Source: an uncultured Mogibacterium sp. (GTDB lineage Bacteria > Bacillota_A > Clostridia > Peptostreptococcales > Anaerovoracaceae). From it: DNA of 28,823 bases. The stretch lies in contig NZ_CALHTQ010000066.1 of the NCBI RefSeq assembly GCF_938039775.1, positions 1 to 28,823 of the forward strand, written 5' to 3'. Positions within the stretch are counted from its first letter, which is position 1. Every line of letters begins with the position of its first letter. This document shows positions 8,091 through 16,089 of the stretch, one piece after another. Below the pieces are notes generated by a model. That model was given only the letters and a program-made list of their open reading frames with translations, did not search any database and had not been told where the DNA came from. The translations under genes were made by a program, and so were the position numbers.

Positions 8091-9587
8091 ATGAACGATA
8101 AAATCGCAGGCAAGTTCCGTGGTACCGGAATAAAAGCTGGTCTCATGTATGGAATGGCCGAATTTTACGGCGGCGGCGCTTTTGTAATCATCAACACCTT
8201 CTTCTTGGTATTCCTGACTAAAGCACTTGGCATGCCCGCTGCACTCGCTGGCGCTATACCAATGGTCGGAAAAGTATGGGACGCCATTACCGATCCGATG
8301 ATGGGAAATATCACCGATAGAACATCATCGAGATTTGGACCTAAGAGGCTGTATATATTGATAGGCGGAATCCTATCAGCCATTGCTTTTATATTGCTAT
8401 GGACTACGATTCCCTCACGAAGTACAACGGTACTGTTCATATACTATATAGTGATATACTGCTTGTTCTCGACATGCTTTACCATCATTATGGTTCCGTA
8501 CAACGGACTGCTGCCTGATATGGTGGATAGTTACGATGTCCGATCTAAATTCTCAAGTCTAAGAATGATCTGGTCGACTATCGGAGCTATATTGGCTGGA
8601 CTCGTTCCGACGCTCATGATAAAGGATACGCTTAACACTAGCATGTATCTCAAGGTTGCTGTCATCTTCGGCATCCTATTTGGACTTGCTGCTATTGTAA
8701 CTTTTGCAGGAACTTGGGAAAAGGTAAAGCCGCCAGTTAAGACTAGACTTCGCGATAGCTTCTCGGAGGCATCATCGGTATTTAAGAGTCGCTCCTTCAA
8801 GATATTTATCGGCATCTACCTATCCGGCCAGTGCGCAATGGACTTCGTGTCAGGTATGGCGATTTACTATGTAGATGACGTACTGCAGGGATACGATAAG
8901 GGATATCTCACGATGCTGATGGGCGTTCTGCTTTCATCACAGCTTATCGGTATGCTCATATTCACACCGATAATGACCAGAACCTCAAAGCGTACTACCA
9001 TCCTCATCGGTGCGCCTATACGAATAGTTTCGACGCTCGGACTTCTCGCATTTTCATATGCAGGAGCACCAATCGTTCCTGTACTCCTTCTCTCAGCTGG
9101 AGTTGGAATCGGTAACGCAGCAACGCTGACAAGTATATTTGCAATCCTTGCCGATATGGCGGATATAGATGAGCTGATAACTTCCACAAGCCGCCCGGGC
9201 ATCGTGTCGGGAATGGCAACATTTGCGAGAAAGATTTCTGCAGGTCTATCCGTGTGGTTCATCGGAATCCTGCTCTCTCTAGTCGGCTACGATGCTAATC
9301 TCGCACACTCGGGCGTTGGTCAGGCGCTATCGACGCAGCGAGGAATCGCGATGATATTCATAGTCATTCCCGTAATTCTCGTAGTATTGCTGCTCATATT
9401 CGGCTACATCTTCCCTGTCACCAACAAGGAATTTGATGTGGTTAAGAGGGAAATCGCCAGAAGACGAGGCGAAGATAACAGCATTGCAACAGATGCTGAG
9501 AAATGCATCCTCGAACGTGTAACCGGCTTTAAGTACGAAGACTTATGGAAGGTTTCAAACGAACACAAGGTGAAAACAAATGTATAG
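8091..9587 (+). CDS. GPH-family (MelB-like) cation symporter
   Basis: This 498-residue, 12-helix transporter belongs to the glycoside-pentoside-hexuronide:cation symporter family. The signature WDAITDPMMGNITDRT (63-78) contains D64 and D68, which correspond to the cation-site aspartates of MelB. RFGPKR follows in the first cytoplasmic loop. A charged cytoplasmic tail of about 45 residues ends the protein. The start is ATG 8091, behind GGAGG at 8081-8085. It overlaps the phosphodiesterase gene by 8 bp. The family is usually tied to sugars, but the animal lysophosphatidylcholine symporter MFSD2A shares this fold. With a phosphodiesterase and a lipase-like hydrolase downstream, a lysophospholipid or glycerophosphodiester substrate is plausible; this is inference. 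Confidence 0.88.
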   Translation: MNDKIAGKFRGTGIKAGLMYGMAEFYGGGAFVIINTFFLVFLTKALGMPAALAGAIPMVGKVWDAITDPMMGNITDRTSSRFGPKRLYILIGGILSAIAFILLWTTIPSRSTTVLFIYYIVIYCLFSTCFTIIMVPYNGLLPDMVDSYDVRSKFSSLRMIWSTIGAILAGLVPTLMIKDTLNTSMYLKVAVIFGILFGLAAIVTFAGTWEKVKPPVKTRLRDSFSEASSVFKSRSFKIFIGIYLSGQCAMDFVSGMAIYYVDDVLQGYDKGYLTMLMGVLLSSQLIGMLIFTPIMTRTSKRTTILIGAPIRIVSTLGLLAFSYAGAPIVPVLLLSAGVGIGNAATLTSIFAILADMADIDELITSTSRPGIVSGMATFARKISAGLSVWFIGILLSLVGYDANLAHSGVGQALSTQRGIAMIFIVIPVILVVLLLIFGYIFPVTNKEFDVVKREIARRRGEDNSIATDAEKCILERVTGFKYEDLWKVSNEHKVKTNV

Positions 9588-10347
9588 TACAGCAAATCAA
9601 ATCGCTACAGTTCAGCAGAGCCCACTCATATGGGCTCATCGCGGCGCAAGTGGATATGCTCCCGAGAACACTCTTCCTGCATTTCAGAAAGCAATTGAGC
9701 TGGGTGCGAACGGCATCGAACTAGATGTTCAGATGACGAAGGACGGCGAGCTAGTCGTATGCCACGACGAGACAATCGACAGAACATCTAATGGTAGTGG
9801 CTGGATTAAAGACATGACTTTAGCAGAGCTTAAAAGTCTTGATTTCTCCTGCGGGCAAAAGGATTTCGCAGGAGTCACTATCCCGACCATGCGTGAAGTA
9901 TTCGAACTACTAGCTCCTACTGACTTGATTATCAACATTGAGCTCAAGACTGGAATTGTCTTCTATCCCGGAATGGTAGAAAAGCTACTGGAACTGAGTT
10001 CGGAGTGCGGTTTCTCAGATAGGGTAATTTACTCATCGTTTAACCACTACACGGTCAAGCACATCCGCGAGATCGCCCCTAATGCTAAACTTGGCTTTCT
10101 CTATGCCGACGGAACGATCGATATGCCTTCATACGCTATTAAGCATGGTGTACAAGCGCTTCACCCTGCTCTATACAACATTCAATTCCCAGGCCTTATA
10201 GACGAATGCCACCAGAAAGGGCTAGCTATCAACGTATGGACAGTTAACGAGGAGGAGCATCTCGAACTGTGCTGCAAAGCTGGTGTCGATGCGATTATTA
10301 CCAATTATCCTGATAGGGCTTTTGAGGTAATCAGGAGGCAGATATGA
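9580..10347 (+). CDS. Glycerophosphodiester phosphodiesterase
   Basis: This 255-residue GDPD-family enzyme hydrolyses glycerophosphodiesters (deacylated phospholipids) to glycerol 3-phosphate and an alcohol. The active-site residues are visible: H20-R21 in WAHRGASGYAPENT, E47 and D49 in GIELDVQMTKDG, and H62 in VCHDETIDRTSNG. The C-terminus has the usual VNVWTVN-like strand (INVWTVNEEE) and DAIITNYPD. No signal peptide is present, so it acts in the cytoplasm on imported substrate, like UgpQ. The ATG lies 8 bp inside the end of the transporter gene, behind AAGGTG. Its own end overlaps the hydrolase start by 4 bp (ATGA). This tight coupling indicates one functional unit. Confidence 0.92.
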   Translation: MYSTANQIATVQQSPLIWAHRGASGYAPENTLPAFQKAIELGANGIELDVQMTKDGELVVCHDETIDRTSNGSGWIKDMTLAELKSLDFSCGQKDFAGVTIPTMREVFELLAPTDLIINIELKTGIVFYPGMVEKLLELSSECGFSDRVIYSSFNHYTVKHIREIAPNAKLGFLYADGTIDMPSYAIKHGVQALHPALYNIQFPGLIDECHQKGLAINVWTVNEEEHLELCCKAGVDAIITNYPDRAFEVIRRQI

Positions 10348-11411
10348 AGAGTTATCCTAACGCAAATCCCATAATATTAACTGCTGGTGATTTGAGTGAT
10401 TTTAGCAACTCTAACCATGCGACACTTCCAGACGGAGTTAGCATAGTCAGAGAAAGCAAATACAACGAACACATGGCTACGAAAAACAAACATTGGCGTG
10501 ACCGTAATGTAACATTGGAAGATTTTACTGCGCACGACGGCCTATCAATAAGGTACTATCACGCTTCACAGCGAGGTGATGCCAAGAGCTGCATAGTCAT
10601 GCTACACGGATACTGCGGTTTCTGGGGAAAGTTCCACGAGATGGCTGAATATTACTGGCGTGCTGGCTATGAGGTCTTCTTTATAGAGCACAGAGGTCAC
10701 GGCTATTCGGGAAGGCAGATAGACGGAGATGATTTGGTTCACGTTAATAGCTATAACGACTACACTCGTGATATACACCAATTTATGACTGAAATCGTTA
10801 AACCCCATATCGGAGACCTCAAGTGCATCATGTTCGGACACTCCATGGGCGGTGCAATCGGAGCTCTTTATCTGGAGCAATATCCCGGGGTCTTCGATGC
10901 GGCAATTCTAAGCTCTCCAATGTTCGAGATAAGAACAGGTGGTACATCCAAGCTGCTAGTTAAACTGCTATTAGCTAAAATCAAGCTGCTACGCCAAGAG
11001 AAGCAGCCTTTCCCTGGCGGAAATGCTTGGGATGGCGTTCCTACTTACGACAAGAGTAGCGCCATGTCAGAGCCTAGATACATGTATATCTTCAATCAGC
11101 GCCTTGCAGACAGTCATTATCATACAAATAGGATGTCTAACGGCTGGGGTTACGCGAGTTTCCGTACGACGCCGAAGATTCTCAAGGATGCTCATAAAAT
11201 AGATATTCCTATCCTGCTCTTGACCTCTGGAAATGATGCCCTTGTTGATCTGGAAGGTCACTACAGATTTGCAGACAGTACACCTAATACTGAATTCGTT
11301 ATATATGAAGGTGCAAAGCATGAGCTGTATAACGGAACTGAAGAGATACTCGAAGACTACTATGCTAGAATCTTTGAATTTCTAGAAAAAATCAGGAGAG
11401 GAAACTCTTAA
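10344..11411 (+). CDS. Alpha/beta hydrolase, lysophospholipase-like
   Basis: This 355-residue alpha/beta hydrolase is of the Hydrolase_4 (monoglyceride lipase/lysophospholipase) type. The catalytic serine is S167 in GHSMGG, with a probable acid D298 (LLLTSGNDALVD) and H326 (GAKHELYN). The oxyanion region MLHGYCGFWGKF (86-97) and the HRGHGYSGR stretch (116-124) are typical. There is no signal peptide. About 60 residues precede the hydrolase fold, longer than the usual lysophospholipase N-terminus. As last gene of the transporter-phosphodiesterase-hydrolase set, it could remove the remaining acyl chain from imported lysophospholipid or monoacylglycerol. Substrate assignment is by family and context only. 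Confidence 0.88.
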   Translation: MKSYPNANPIILTAGDLSDFSNSNHATLPDGVSIVRESKYNEHMATKNKHWRDRNVTLEDFTAHDGLSIRYYHASQRGDAKSCIVMLHGYCGFWGKFHEMAEYYWRAGYEVFFIEHRGHGYSGRQIDGDDLVHVNSYNDYTRDIHQFMTEIVKPHIGDLKCIMFGHSMGGAIGALYLEQYPGVFDAAILSSPMFEIRTGGTSKLLVKLLLAKIKLLRQEKQPFPGGNAWDGVPTYDKSSAMSEPRYMYIFNQRLADSHYHTNRMSNGWGYASFRTTPKILKDAHKIDIPILLLTSGNDALVDLEGHYRFADSTPNTEFVIYEGAKHELYNGTEEILEDYYARIFEFLEKIRRGNS

Positions 11412-11499
11412 CACGATCTACCTCATGCCATAATTGGAGGGTCTATCAAAACGATAGGTTCTCTGAATTATATATAGAAATTATCTTACTAATGACAAA

Positions 11500-11519
11500 A
11501 GCCGCCGTGTTTGGCGGCT
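11500..11519. terminator. Bidirectional terminator between converging genes
   Basis: AGCCGCC (11500-11506) pairs with GGCGGCT (11513-11519) around a six-base loop. On the minus strand it runs into TTTTG, so it fits the Fic gene; on the plus strand the T-run is weaker. It sits between the converging hydrolase and Fic genes. Confidence 0.7.
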
Positions 11520-11568
11520 AATTTATATTCTTGCAATCTGTATTGCCAAGTCCCTTGCTCCGGGTGAT

Positions 11569-12153
11569 TTACCGTATATGGAACTTGTCTACATCAAAAA
11601 TATTCACAGTATTTGCTTCTTCATATCTATATGAGTTGTCTATTCCCTTCATGTAAATTTCCCTGCTAGATATATCAGTAATCAAAGCACTTGAAAGTAA
11701 ATGTTTTATTTCAAGGCTATTTACTGGAGAACGCTCTATAGCGGATAAATAGCTTTCTTTATCTATTTGCGACCAATCAATACACTTTCCTACAGCCGCC
11801 TTGAGCATCTTATCAAGCCATATCCTGCCACTTCTGCCGTTACCTTCTCTAAAAGGATGTGCAACATTCATTTCAACATATTTATCTACACATTCCTCAA
11901 ATGTATTTTGTGGCATCTTCTCTATCTCTTTGATACTTGCTTCAAGATAAAGTACCGGAGCAAATCTGAAATTCCCTTTTGCAATGTTCACGCTCCTTAA
12001 TTCCCCTGCAAAACTGTATACATCCTGAAATATATATCTGTGAATTTCAGCAAGCCCCTTAAATGTTCCAGTCTCGATTTTATCTATATCTCCACTATCC
12101 CATAGTTCCAGTGCTCTTTGTTTACTTAAAAATTCTTCTTGTTTATAATCCAT
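11569..12153 (-). CDS. fic: Fic-family enzyme, class III (self-inhibited)
   Basis: This 194-residue Fic domain protein is a probable AMP-transferase acting on a hydroxyl of a target protein. The full active-site motif HPFREGNGRSGR (99-110) is present, with catalytic H99. The flap region before it includes SVNIAKGNFRFAP. Near the C-terminus MKGIDNSYRYEE contains an S-x-x-x-E element (S174-E178), matching the inhibitory helix of class III Fic proteins such as the Neisseria enzyme, although the usual Gly/Asn after Glu is Glu here. No separate antitoxin gene is adjacent, in line with self-inhibition. The target is unknown. The tail differs from what the next frame encodes just downstream; see findings. 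Confidence 0.9.
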   Translation of the reverse strand: MDYKQEEFLSKQRALELWDSGDIDKIETGTFKGLAEIHRYIFQDVYSFAGELRSVNIAKGNFRFAPVLYLEASIKEIEKMPQNTFEECVDKYVEMNVAHPFREGNGRSGRIWLDKMLKAAVGKCIDWSQIDKESYLSAIERSPVNSLEIKHLLSSALITDISSREIYMKGIDNSYRYEEANTVNIFDVDKFHIR

Positions 12154-12215
12154 GATTATTTCTATGCTTTCTATTACTCATGCTTTCCCTTCACTTATTC
12201 ACATTACAAATAAAT

Positions 12216-12473
12216 CTATAGTGAAGTAATTGCCGCTAAGCATCCGAAGATAATTCCCGGTAGATTTGCTACCATAATAGGGTAATCTCTCTTTTCCTTG
12301 AATAATCCGTATGAGAACCACAGGATGCAGTTTATCATTGCTGCTAGAGGCTGAATAAAGCTTCCCTTATTTCCATTTAAGTTATTCATAATCTGAGCTA
12401 CATATGCGACGTACATTACTATCGACATGCAAGTCCCTGCCCATCCCAGCATAGTTACTTTCTTTTCACTCAT
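12216..12473 (-). CDS. SemiSWEET sugar transporter
   Basis: This 85-residue protein with three hydrophobic helices is of the bacterial SemiSWEET (MtN3/saliva) family, which dimerises to move sugars by facilitated diffusion. Family traits are the opening GWAGTCMSIVMYVAYVAQI, the loop NLNGNKGSFIQPLAAMINC, and the third helix with ANLPGIIFG. The PQ-type proline of the first helix is replaced (YVAQI rather than YIPQI). The start ATG (12471-12473) follows GGGGG at 6-nt spacing. A good promoter lies upstream at 12517-12545, so it can be expressed on its own. The sugar is not known. Confidence 0.85.
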   Translation of the reverse strand: MSEKKVTMLGWAGTCMSIVMYVAYVAQIMNNLNGNKGSFIQPLAAMINCILWFSYGLFKEKRDYPIMVANLPGIIFGCLAAITSL

Positions 12474-12516
12474 GGTATACCCCCTTTTTCTTTATCTTTA
12501 TTTTACGAACTGGGGT

Positions 12517-12545
12517 ATTATACAAAACTATTTGGGTCCGTTCAA
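12517..12545 (-). promoter_or_regulatory. Promoter of the SemiSWEET gene
   Basis: On the minus strand, TTGAAC (12540-12545) and TATAAT (12517-12522) are separated by 17 bp. The -35 box lies within one arm of the inverted repeat at 12541-12578, so an operator function is possible. Confidence 0.6.
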
Positions 12546-12578
12546 CATGAAAGTCTTGAAATTTCAGCACATGTTGAA
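12541..12578. repeat. Inverted repeat overlapping the SemiSWEET -35 box
   Basis: TTCAACATG (12541-12549) and CATGTTGAA (12570-12578) form a perfect 9-bp inverted repeat with a 20-nt spacer. It could be an operator or, on the plus strand where TTTTG follows, a weak terminator; no plus-strand gene runs into it. Confidence 0.5.
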
Positions 12579-12592
12579 TTTTGATTAAACAA

Positions 12593-13462
12593 TTAGCTGC
12601 TTTTAAGTCTTCTCCTCCTGAGTTCTGCAACAAGACTTAAATCTGAATCGTAAACTGACCTCTTGCTAATACCGAGCTCCCCAATTTCCACGTTTTTATT
12701 CTTGCCATGAAAGTCACTACCTCCGCTCACGAGCAAGCCACGACTCTCCGCAACATCTAGGAGCATTGCAGTTTCAACTTCATCGTATCTAGAATAGAAG
12801 CACTCGAGCCCCTCGACACCTATGCTCTGAAGTACATCTAGTTTCGCCTCGAGCTCCTCCTTGCTCATATGAGTTTCATTTTCTCCACCGAGCGGATGTG
12901 CCCAGATTGCAACTCCACCAGAAGCTCTAATCGCATTAATAGCAAGCTCGGCAGGGATTCTGTTATCCACTCCAAACTCAAGGTATTTATTTATGATTTC
13001 GGTCCTCGTACCAGAGATGCCCTTGCGCATGAGGATATTTGCTATATGCGGCTTCCCTGCAGACGGGATTGATTCCAGCTCCGCCATCTCTTCATGTGTA
13101 AGCTCGATGCCATCGACTTCTCGCAGATGCTCTATCCTAATAGCGAGTTTATTCTCTCTCTTTGACTCTGCAGCAGCAAGAGCCTCTTTAAAATCAGGAT
13201 GTTCGTCATCATACGAATATCCGAGGATGTGGCACTTGATATCTCCTATTTCACACGAAAATTCTATCCCCTTATAGAACTCCATCTCTTCTGGAATCTC
13301 ATCCTGAACCTCATTGGCACCAGCGGTCGTGTCATGGTCAGTTAGTGAGAACACCTTGATTCCAGATTCTCTAACCATCTGCACAACCTCATCAGGGCTA
13401 TATGATCCATCAGATGCCGTGGTATGCAGGTGCATATCGACCAATATTCTATTGTTATTCAT
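12593..13462 (-). CDS. PHP-domain phosphoesterase, RNase AM/TrpH-like
   Basis: This 289-residue PHP metal-dependent phosphoesterase resembles the E. coli YciV/TrpH (RNase AM, 3',5'-nucleoside bisphosphate phosphatase) group. Metal ligands visible include H11 and H13 (DMHLHTTASDGS), D18, H43 (SLTDHDTTAG), E67 (KGIEFSCE), H78, the WAHPLGG histidine and SDFHG near the end. It acts in the cytoplasm on nucleotide or RNA 5' ends, by family knowledge. Start choice: ATG 13462 is 12 nt after AGGAGG, while an in-frame GTG at 13471 is only 3 nt after it; I prefer the ATG. It lies 59 bp downstream of the ApbE gene with no terminator between, so co-transcription is possible. Confidence 0.88.
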   Translation of the reverse strand: MNNNRILVDMHLHTTASDGSYSPDEVVQMVRESGIKVFSLTDHDTTAGANEVQDEIPEEMEFYKGIEFSCEIGDIKCHILGYSYDDEHPDFKEALAAAESKRENKLAIRIEHLREVDGIELTHEEMAELESIPSAGKPHIANILMRKGISGTRTEIINKYLEFGVDNRIPAELAINAIRASGGVAIWAHPLGGENETHMSKEELEAKLDVLQSIGVEGLECFYSRYDEVETAMLLDVAESRGLLVSGGSDFHGKNKNVEIGELGISKRSVYDSDLSLVAELRRRRLKSS

Positions 13463-13521
13463 ACTATGCACCTTCCTCCTTAATTTTTAATATATACGAT
13501 TCTAACCGCATTCTAGGCATA

Positions 13522-14562
13522 TTATTCTGCAGTAAACTTCATGCCCTTAGTCTTGGCAACTTCCTTGCCCTCTGCACTAAATACAGCCTCAACGCCTTTC
13601 TGCTTCTTGATGAACGCCTTGCCACCATCAACACCTTTCATCAGACAGATGGTGCTCATAGCATCGATATCCATCGAGCATCCCTTCTTCGCAACCAAGC
13701 TAACAGCTTCGAGCTGCGTTTCAACCGGATATCCCGTCTTGCTGCTCAGCACATGATGGTAAATCTTGCCATTCTGCTGGAACTGTCTCTCGTAAATACC
13801 CGAGGTTACTACCGTCTGGTTGTCCGCCGTTGTAGTTCCAATAATTTCAGTTCTATCTGTATAAGGCTTCTCGATTCCGATGACGAACGGACTACCGTCA
13901 GGCTTACTTCCTATAGTGGAAATATTACCACCGAGGTTTATTACCGCCGACGTTACACCCTCTTTCTCGAGCAGTTTAGTCAGTTCATCTGCAACGTACC
14001 CTTTAGCGATTCCTCCTAGGTCGAGCTTTGCCTGTGGATCTGCGAGTCTTATCTTATTGCCGTCAAATTGAATATTCTTGTAGTTGACATGCTTCAGTGC
14101 CTCAGTAATCTTGCTCTGCTCTGGAACTACTGGTTTCTCCGCTTGGAAATCCCAAAGTCCCGAAACTGAACCTATAGTGATGTCAAAGTCTCCATCGGAC
14201 AGCTCACCGTATTTATATCCAGCCTTTACAACCTTGAGTGTGTCTTTACCCACAGTCACCCATTTTCCACCAGCATTATTAATCTGGCTTACTTCACTAG
14301 AATCAATAGTGTTGCTTAACGTGTTCTCGAGCTCACGACAGCGCTTATACGCCTTGTCTATTGCGGCTTCCGCCTTCTCCTTATCTAGCTCTCCATCCAT
14401 ATCATATATCGAGATATTGCACACCGTATCGAGGTAGAACCCTTCCTTTGAGATAGGTTCAACATCCTTGGTGTTCTTGCAAGCCGTCTGTGTTATAATA
14501 ACCGTTGCGATTATTACGAATATTAACGAAAGTTTTATGGTTTGTTTACTAAGTCTAATCAA
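13522..14562 (-). CDS. apbE: FAD:protein FMN transferase (ApbE family lipoprotein)
   Basis: This 346-residue extracellular lipoprotein attaches FMN covalently to threonines of target proteins. An N-terminal hydrophobic helix ends in a lipobox-like TQTAC, so C28 is the probable lipidated residue (the -3 Gln is atypical). Family motifs are YLDTVCNISIY, DFDITIGSVSGLWDF, KLDLGGIAKGYVADE, INLGGNIST and the metal-site MDIDAMST. The start codon is TTG (14560-14562), with GAGG 6-8 nt upstream; no ATG is suitable. It is divergent, 42 bp apart, from a NusG-II/Gx gene pair, which recalls flavin-based extracellular electron transfer loci where an ApbE enzyme (FmnB) flavinylates a surface protein. No obvious flavinylation target is present in this window. 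Confidence 0.92.
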   Translation of the reverse strand: MIRLSKQTIKLSLIFVIIATVIITQTACKNTKDVEPISKEGFYLDTVCNISIYDMDGELDKEKAEAAIDKAYKRCRELENTLSNTIDSSEVSQINNAGGKWVTVGKDTLKVVKAGYKYGELSDGDFDITIGSVSGLWDFQAEKPVVPEQSKITEALKHVNYKNIQFDGNKIRLADPQAKLDLGGIAKGYVADELTKLLEKEGVTSAVINLGGNISTIGSKPDGSPFVIGIEKPYTDRTEIIGTTTADNQTVVTSGIYERQFQQNGKIYHHVLSSKTGYPVETQLEAVSLVAKKGCSMDIDAMSTICLMKGVDGGKAFIKKQKGVEAVFSAEGKEVAKTKGMKFTAE

Positions 14563-14604
14563 TGTATTACCTCACAATTAAGGGGTTCCGGGGAATAACG
14601 AATA

Positions 14605-14982
14605 ATGTTAAAAGGATTTGTAAGAAAAGCGGACATTATCCTCTTTATAATCCTCATATCATTTGGCATCGCTTCTTCAGTATGGATCAGCATGACGAGT
14701 CATTCTGGAGAAAAGGCCACAGTGACAGTAGATGGTAAGACGTACGGTGTGTACAGCTTGTCCGAGGATAAAACGATTGCGGTAAAGCAGGGTAATAAGC
14801 TTAATATAATAAGAATTAAACACGGCTTCGTGACGATGTCCGAAGCATCGTGCGACAATCAGGTATGCGTAAAGCACAAAGCGATAAGCAATACCGGAGA
14901 GAGCATCATCTGCCTCCCTAACAAGGTAGTCGTATCGATAAGCGGAAAGGGGGCGAACAAGTATGACTCAATCTCGAACTAA
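14605..14982 (+). CDS. NusG domain II protein, membrane anchored (EetA-like)
   Basis: This 125-residue protein has one N-terminal membrane helix (about 9-29) followed by an extracytoplasmic NusG domain II. It carries a conserved cysteine pair, SCDNQVCVKH (C83, C88), typical of this stand-alone family and absent from the transcription factor NusG. The following gene starts 20 bp before its stop. The NusG-II plus Gx pair is frequent in Firmicutes and, as I recall, corresponds to EetA/EetB of the Listeria extracellular electron transfer locus. The ATG follows GGGG at about 11 nt spacing. The biochemical role is unknown. Confidence 0.85.
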   Translation: MLKGFVRKADIILFIILISFGIASSVWISMTSHSGEKATVTVDGKTYGVYSLSEDKTIAVKQGNKLNIIRIKHGFVTMSEASCDNQVCVKHKAISNTGESIICLPNKVVVSISGKGANKYDSISN

Positions 14983-15508
14983 CCGTTCAACTGGTTCTAG
15001 TTCCAAAGCCCCACGTGGACGCAGTAATAACGTAGCAACCACTGCTCTTCTAGCTTCACTAGCGCTCATTTTATCGTATGTCGAAGCTATTATACCATAT
15101 ACACCAGGCATTCCGGGGATCAAATTAGGGATAGCTAACTTAGTTGCTGTCGTTGCTCTATATAAGCTCTCGGCTAAGCACGCAGTTATGCTAAATGCTA
15201 TCCGAATCATCGTTGCAGGTCTCCTCTTTACCGGTGTATTCGGTATGCTCTACTCGCTCGTAGGTGCGACTGTCAGCTTAGTGGGCATGATTTTGCTGAA
15301 GAAGACTGAGCTATTCAGCGTTACCGGTGTCAGCATGGCGGGTGGATTTCTGCACAACATGGGGCAGCTTGCGATTGCAGCTATTATCATAAGTGATATT
15401 AGGATTTTCTATTACCTACCAGTGCTGATGATTTCTGGAACAATTGCGGGAGTTGCGATTGGTATTGCGTCTGAGCTCGTGATTAGAAGGGTGAAGTTTA
15501 TTAGGTAG
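14963..15508 (+). CDS. Gx-family membrane protein (EetB-like)
   Basis: This 181-residue membrane protein has five to six helices and is of the family labelled heptaprenyl diphosphate synthase component I, or Gx transporter. Signature stretches are LSYVEAIIPYTPGIPGIKLG (58-77 region), NAIRIIVAGLLFTGVFGMLYSLVGA, and GVSMAGGFLHNMGQL. About 30 polar, basic residues precede the first helix. The fold resembles ECF S components, so uptake of a small molecule is more likely than prenyl synthesis; no polyprenyl synthase gene follows here. It overlaps the NusG-II gene by 20 bp, and GGGGG precedes its ATG. Confidence 0.85.
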   Translation: MTQSRTNRSTGSSSKAPRGRSNNVATTALLASLALILSYVEAIIPYTPGIPGIKLGIANLVAVVALYKLSAKHAVMLNAIRIIVAGLLFTGVFGMLYSLVGATVSLVGMILLKKTELFSVTGVSMAGGFLHNMGQLAIAAIIISDIRIFYYLPVLMISGTIAGVAIGIASELVIRRVKFIR

Positions 15509-15540
15509 ATATTTTTATTAAGGTAAAAGGAGAAAGGAAT

Positions 15541-16048
15541 ATGAAGAAAAAAATCTTAGCTTGTCTAACGATTTGCAGTCTGTTCATTGCTATGTTTGCT
15601 TCAACATATATTTAATGCTATCCATAACGACGGATACACGACTTTGGTAAGAAACGACAATACACTCCTTCCAATATACGCATACTATACTAACGGTGTT
15701 TTAAACCTCAAGGATGCGAGTGGAAATTCAGTTAATAACAACGCAATTCCATATGCGGACCTTACTGTTACATCTAATGTAAATACTGCAGTTGCTGGTG
15801 CATATCATGTTACATATACATATACACTAGCAGATGGAAAAACAATTTCTATCACTACTAAGGTTAAGGTTTCAGCAAAAGATAATGCTAACAACACTAG
15901 CGGCACACCAGCGAAAAAGACTACGGCAACAAAGAAGGGGCATCTCTTCCCTAAGACTTCCGATTCGACTTCAGCTGTAAGCTTGATTGTACTCTGTGCA
16001 TCACTCACAGCCCTCGGTATTGTAGTTTATAAGCGTAAGAGATTTTAA
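15541..16048 (+). pseudogene. Frameshifted sortase-anchored Ig-like surface protein
   Basis: A signal peptide of 24 residues starts at ATG 15541 behind AAAGGAG and stops at TAA 15613-15615. The rest of the protein continues in the next frame to 16048. It holds an Ig-like (Big_3-type) segment with YADLTVTSNVNTAVAGAYHV and VTYTYTLADGK. A lysine/threonine-rich linker and a sorting signal FPKTSD follow, then a hydrophobic helix and the basic tail KRKRF. Removing one T from the TTT run at 15611-15613 restores a single 168-residue reading frame. It could be a decayed gene, a phase-variable state or a sequencing error. There is no sortase in the window. It lies 32 bp behind the Gx gene. Confidence 0.75.
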
Positions 16049-16089
16049 TAATTAGCATATTTATTTTTACTTAATACCTCAATAATTTA

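Noticed and set aside
13402..14019. A 205-codon open frame on the plus strand
   Set aside because: It crosses the PHP and ApbE genes in antisense and has no ribosome binding site or recognisable domain.
15605..15616. Programmed +1 frameshift as in prfB
   Set aside because: The ATT-TAA site is not a known slip sequence and has no internal Shine-Dalgarno element at the right distance; a simple T insertion explains it.
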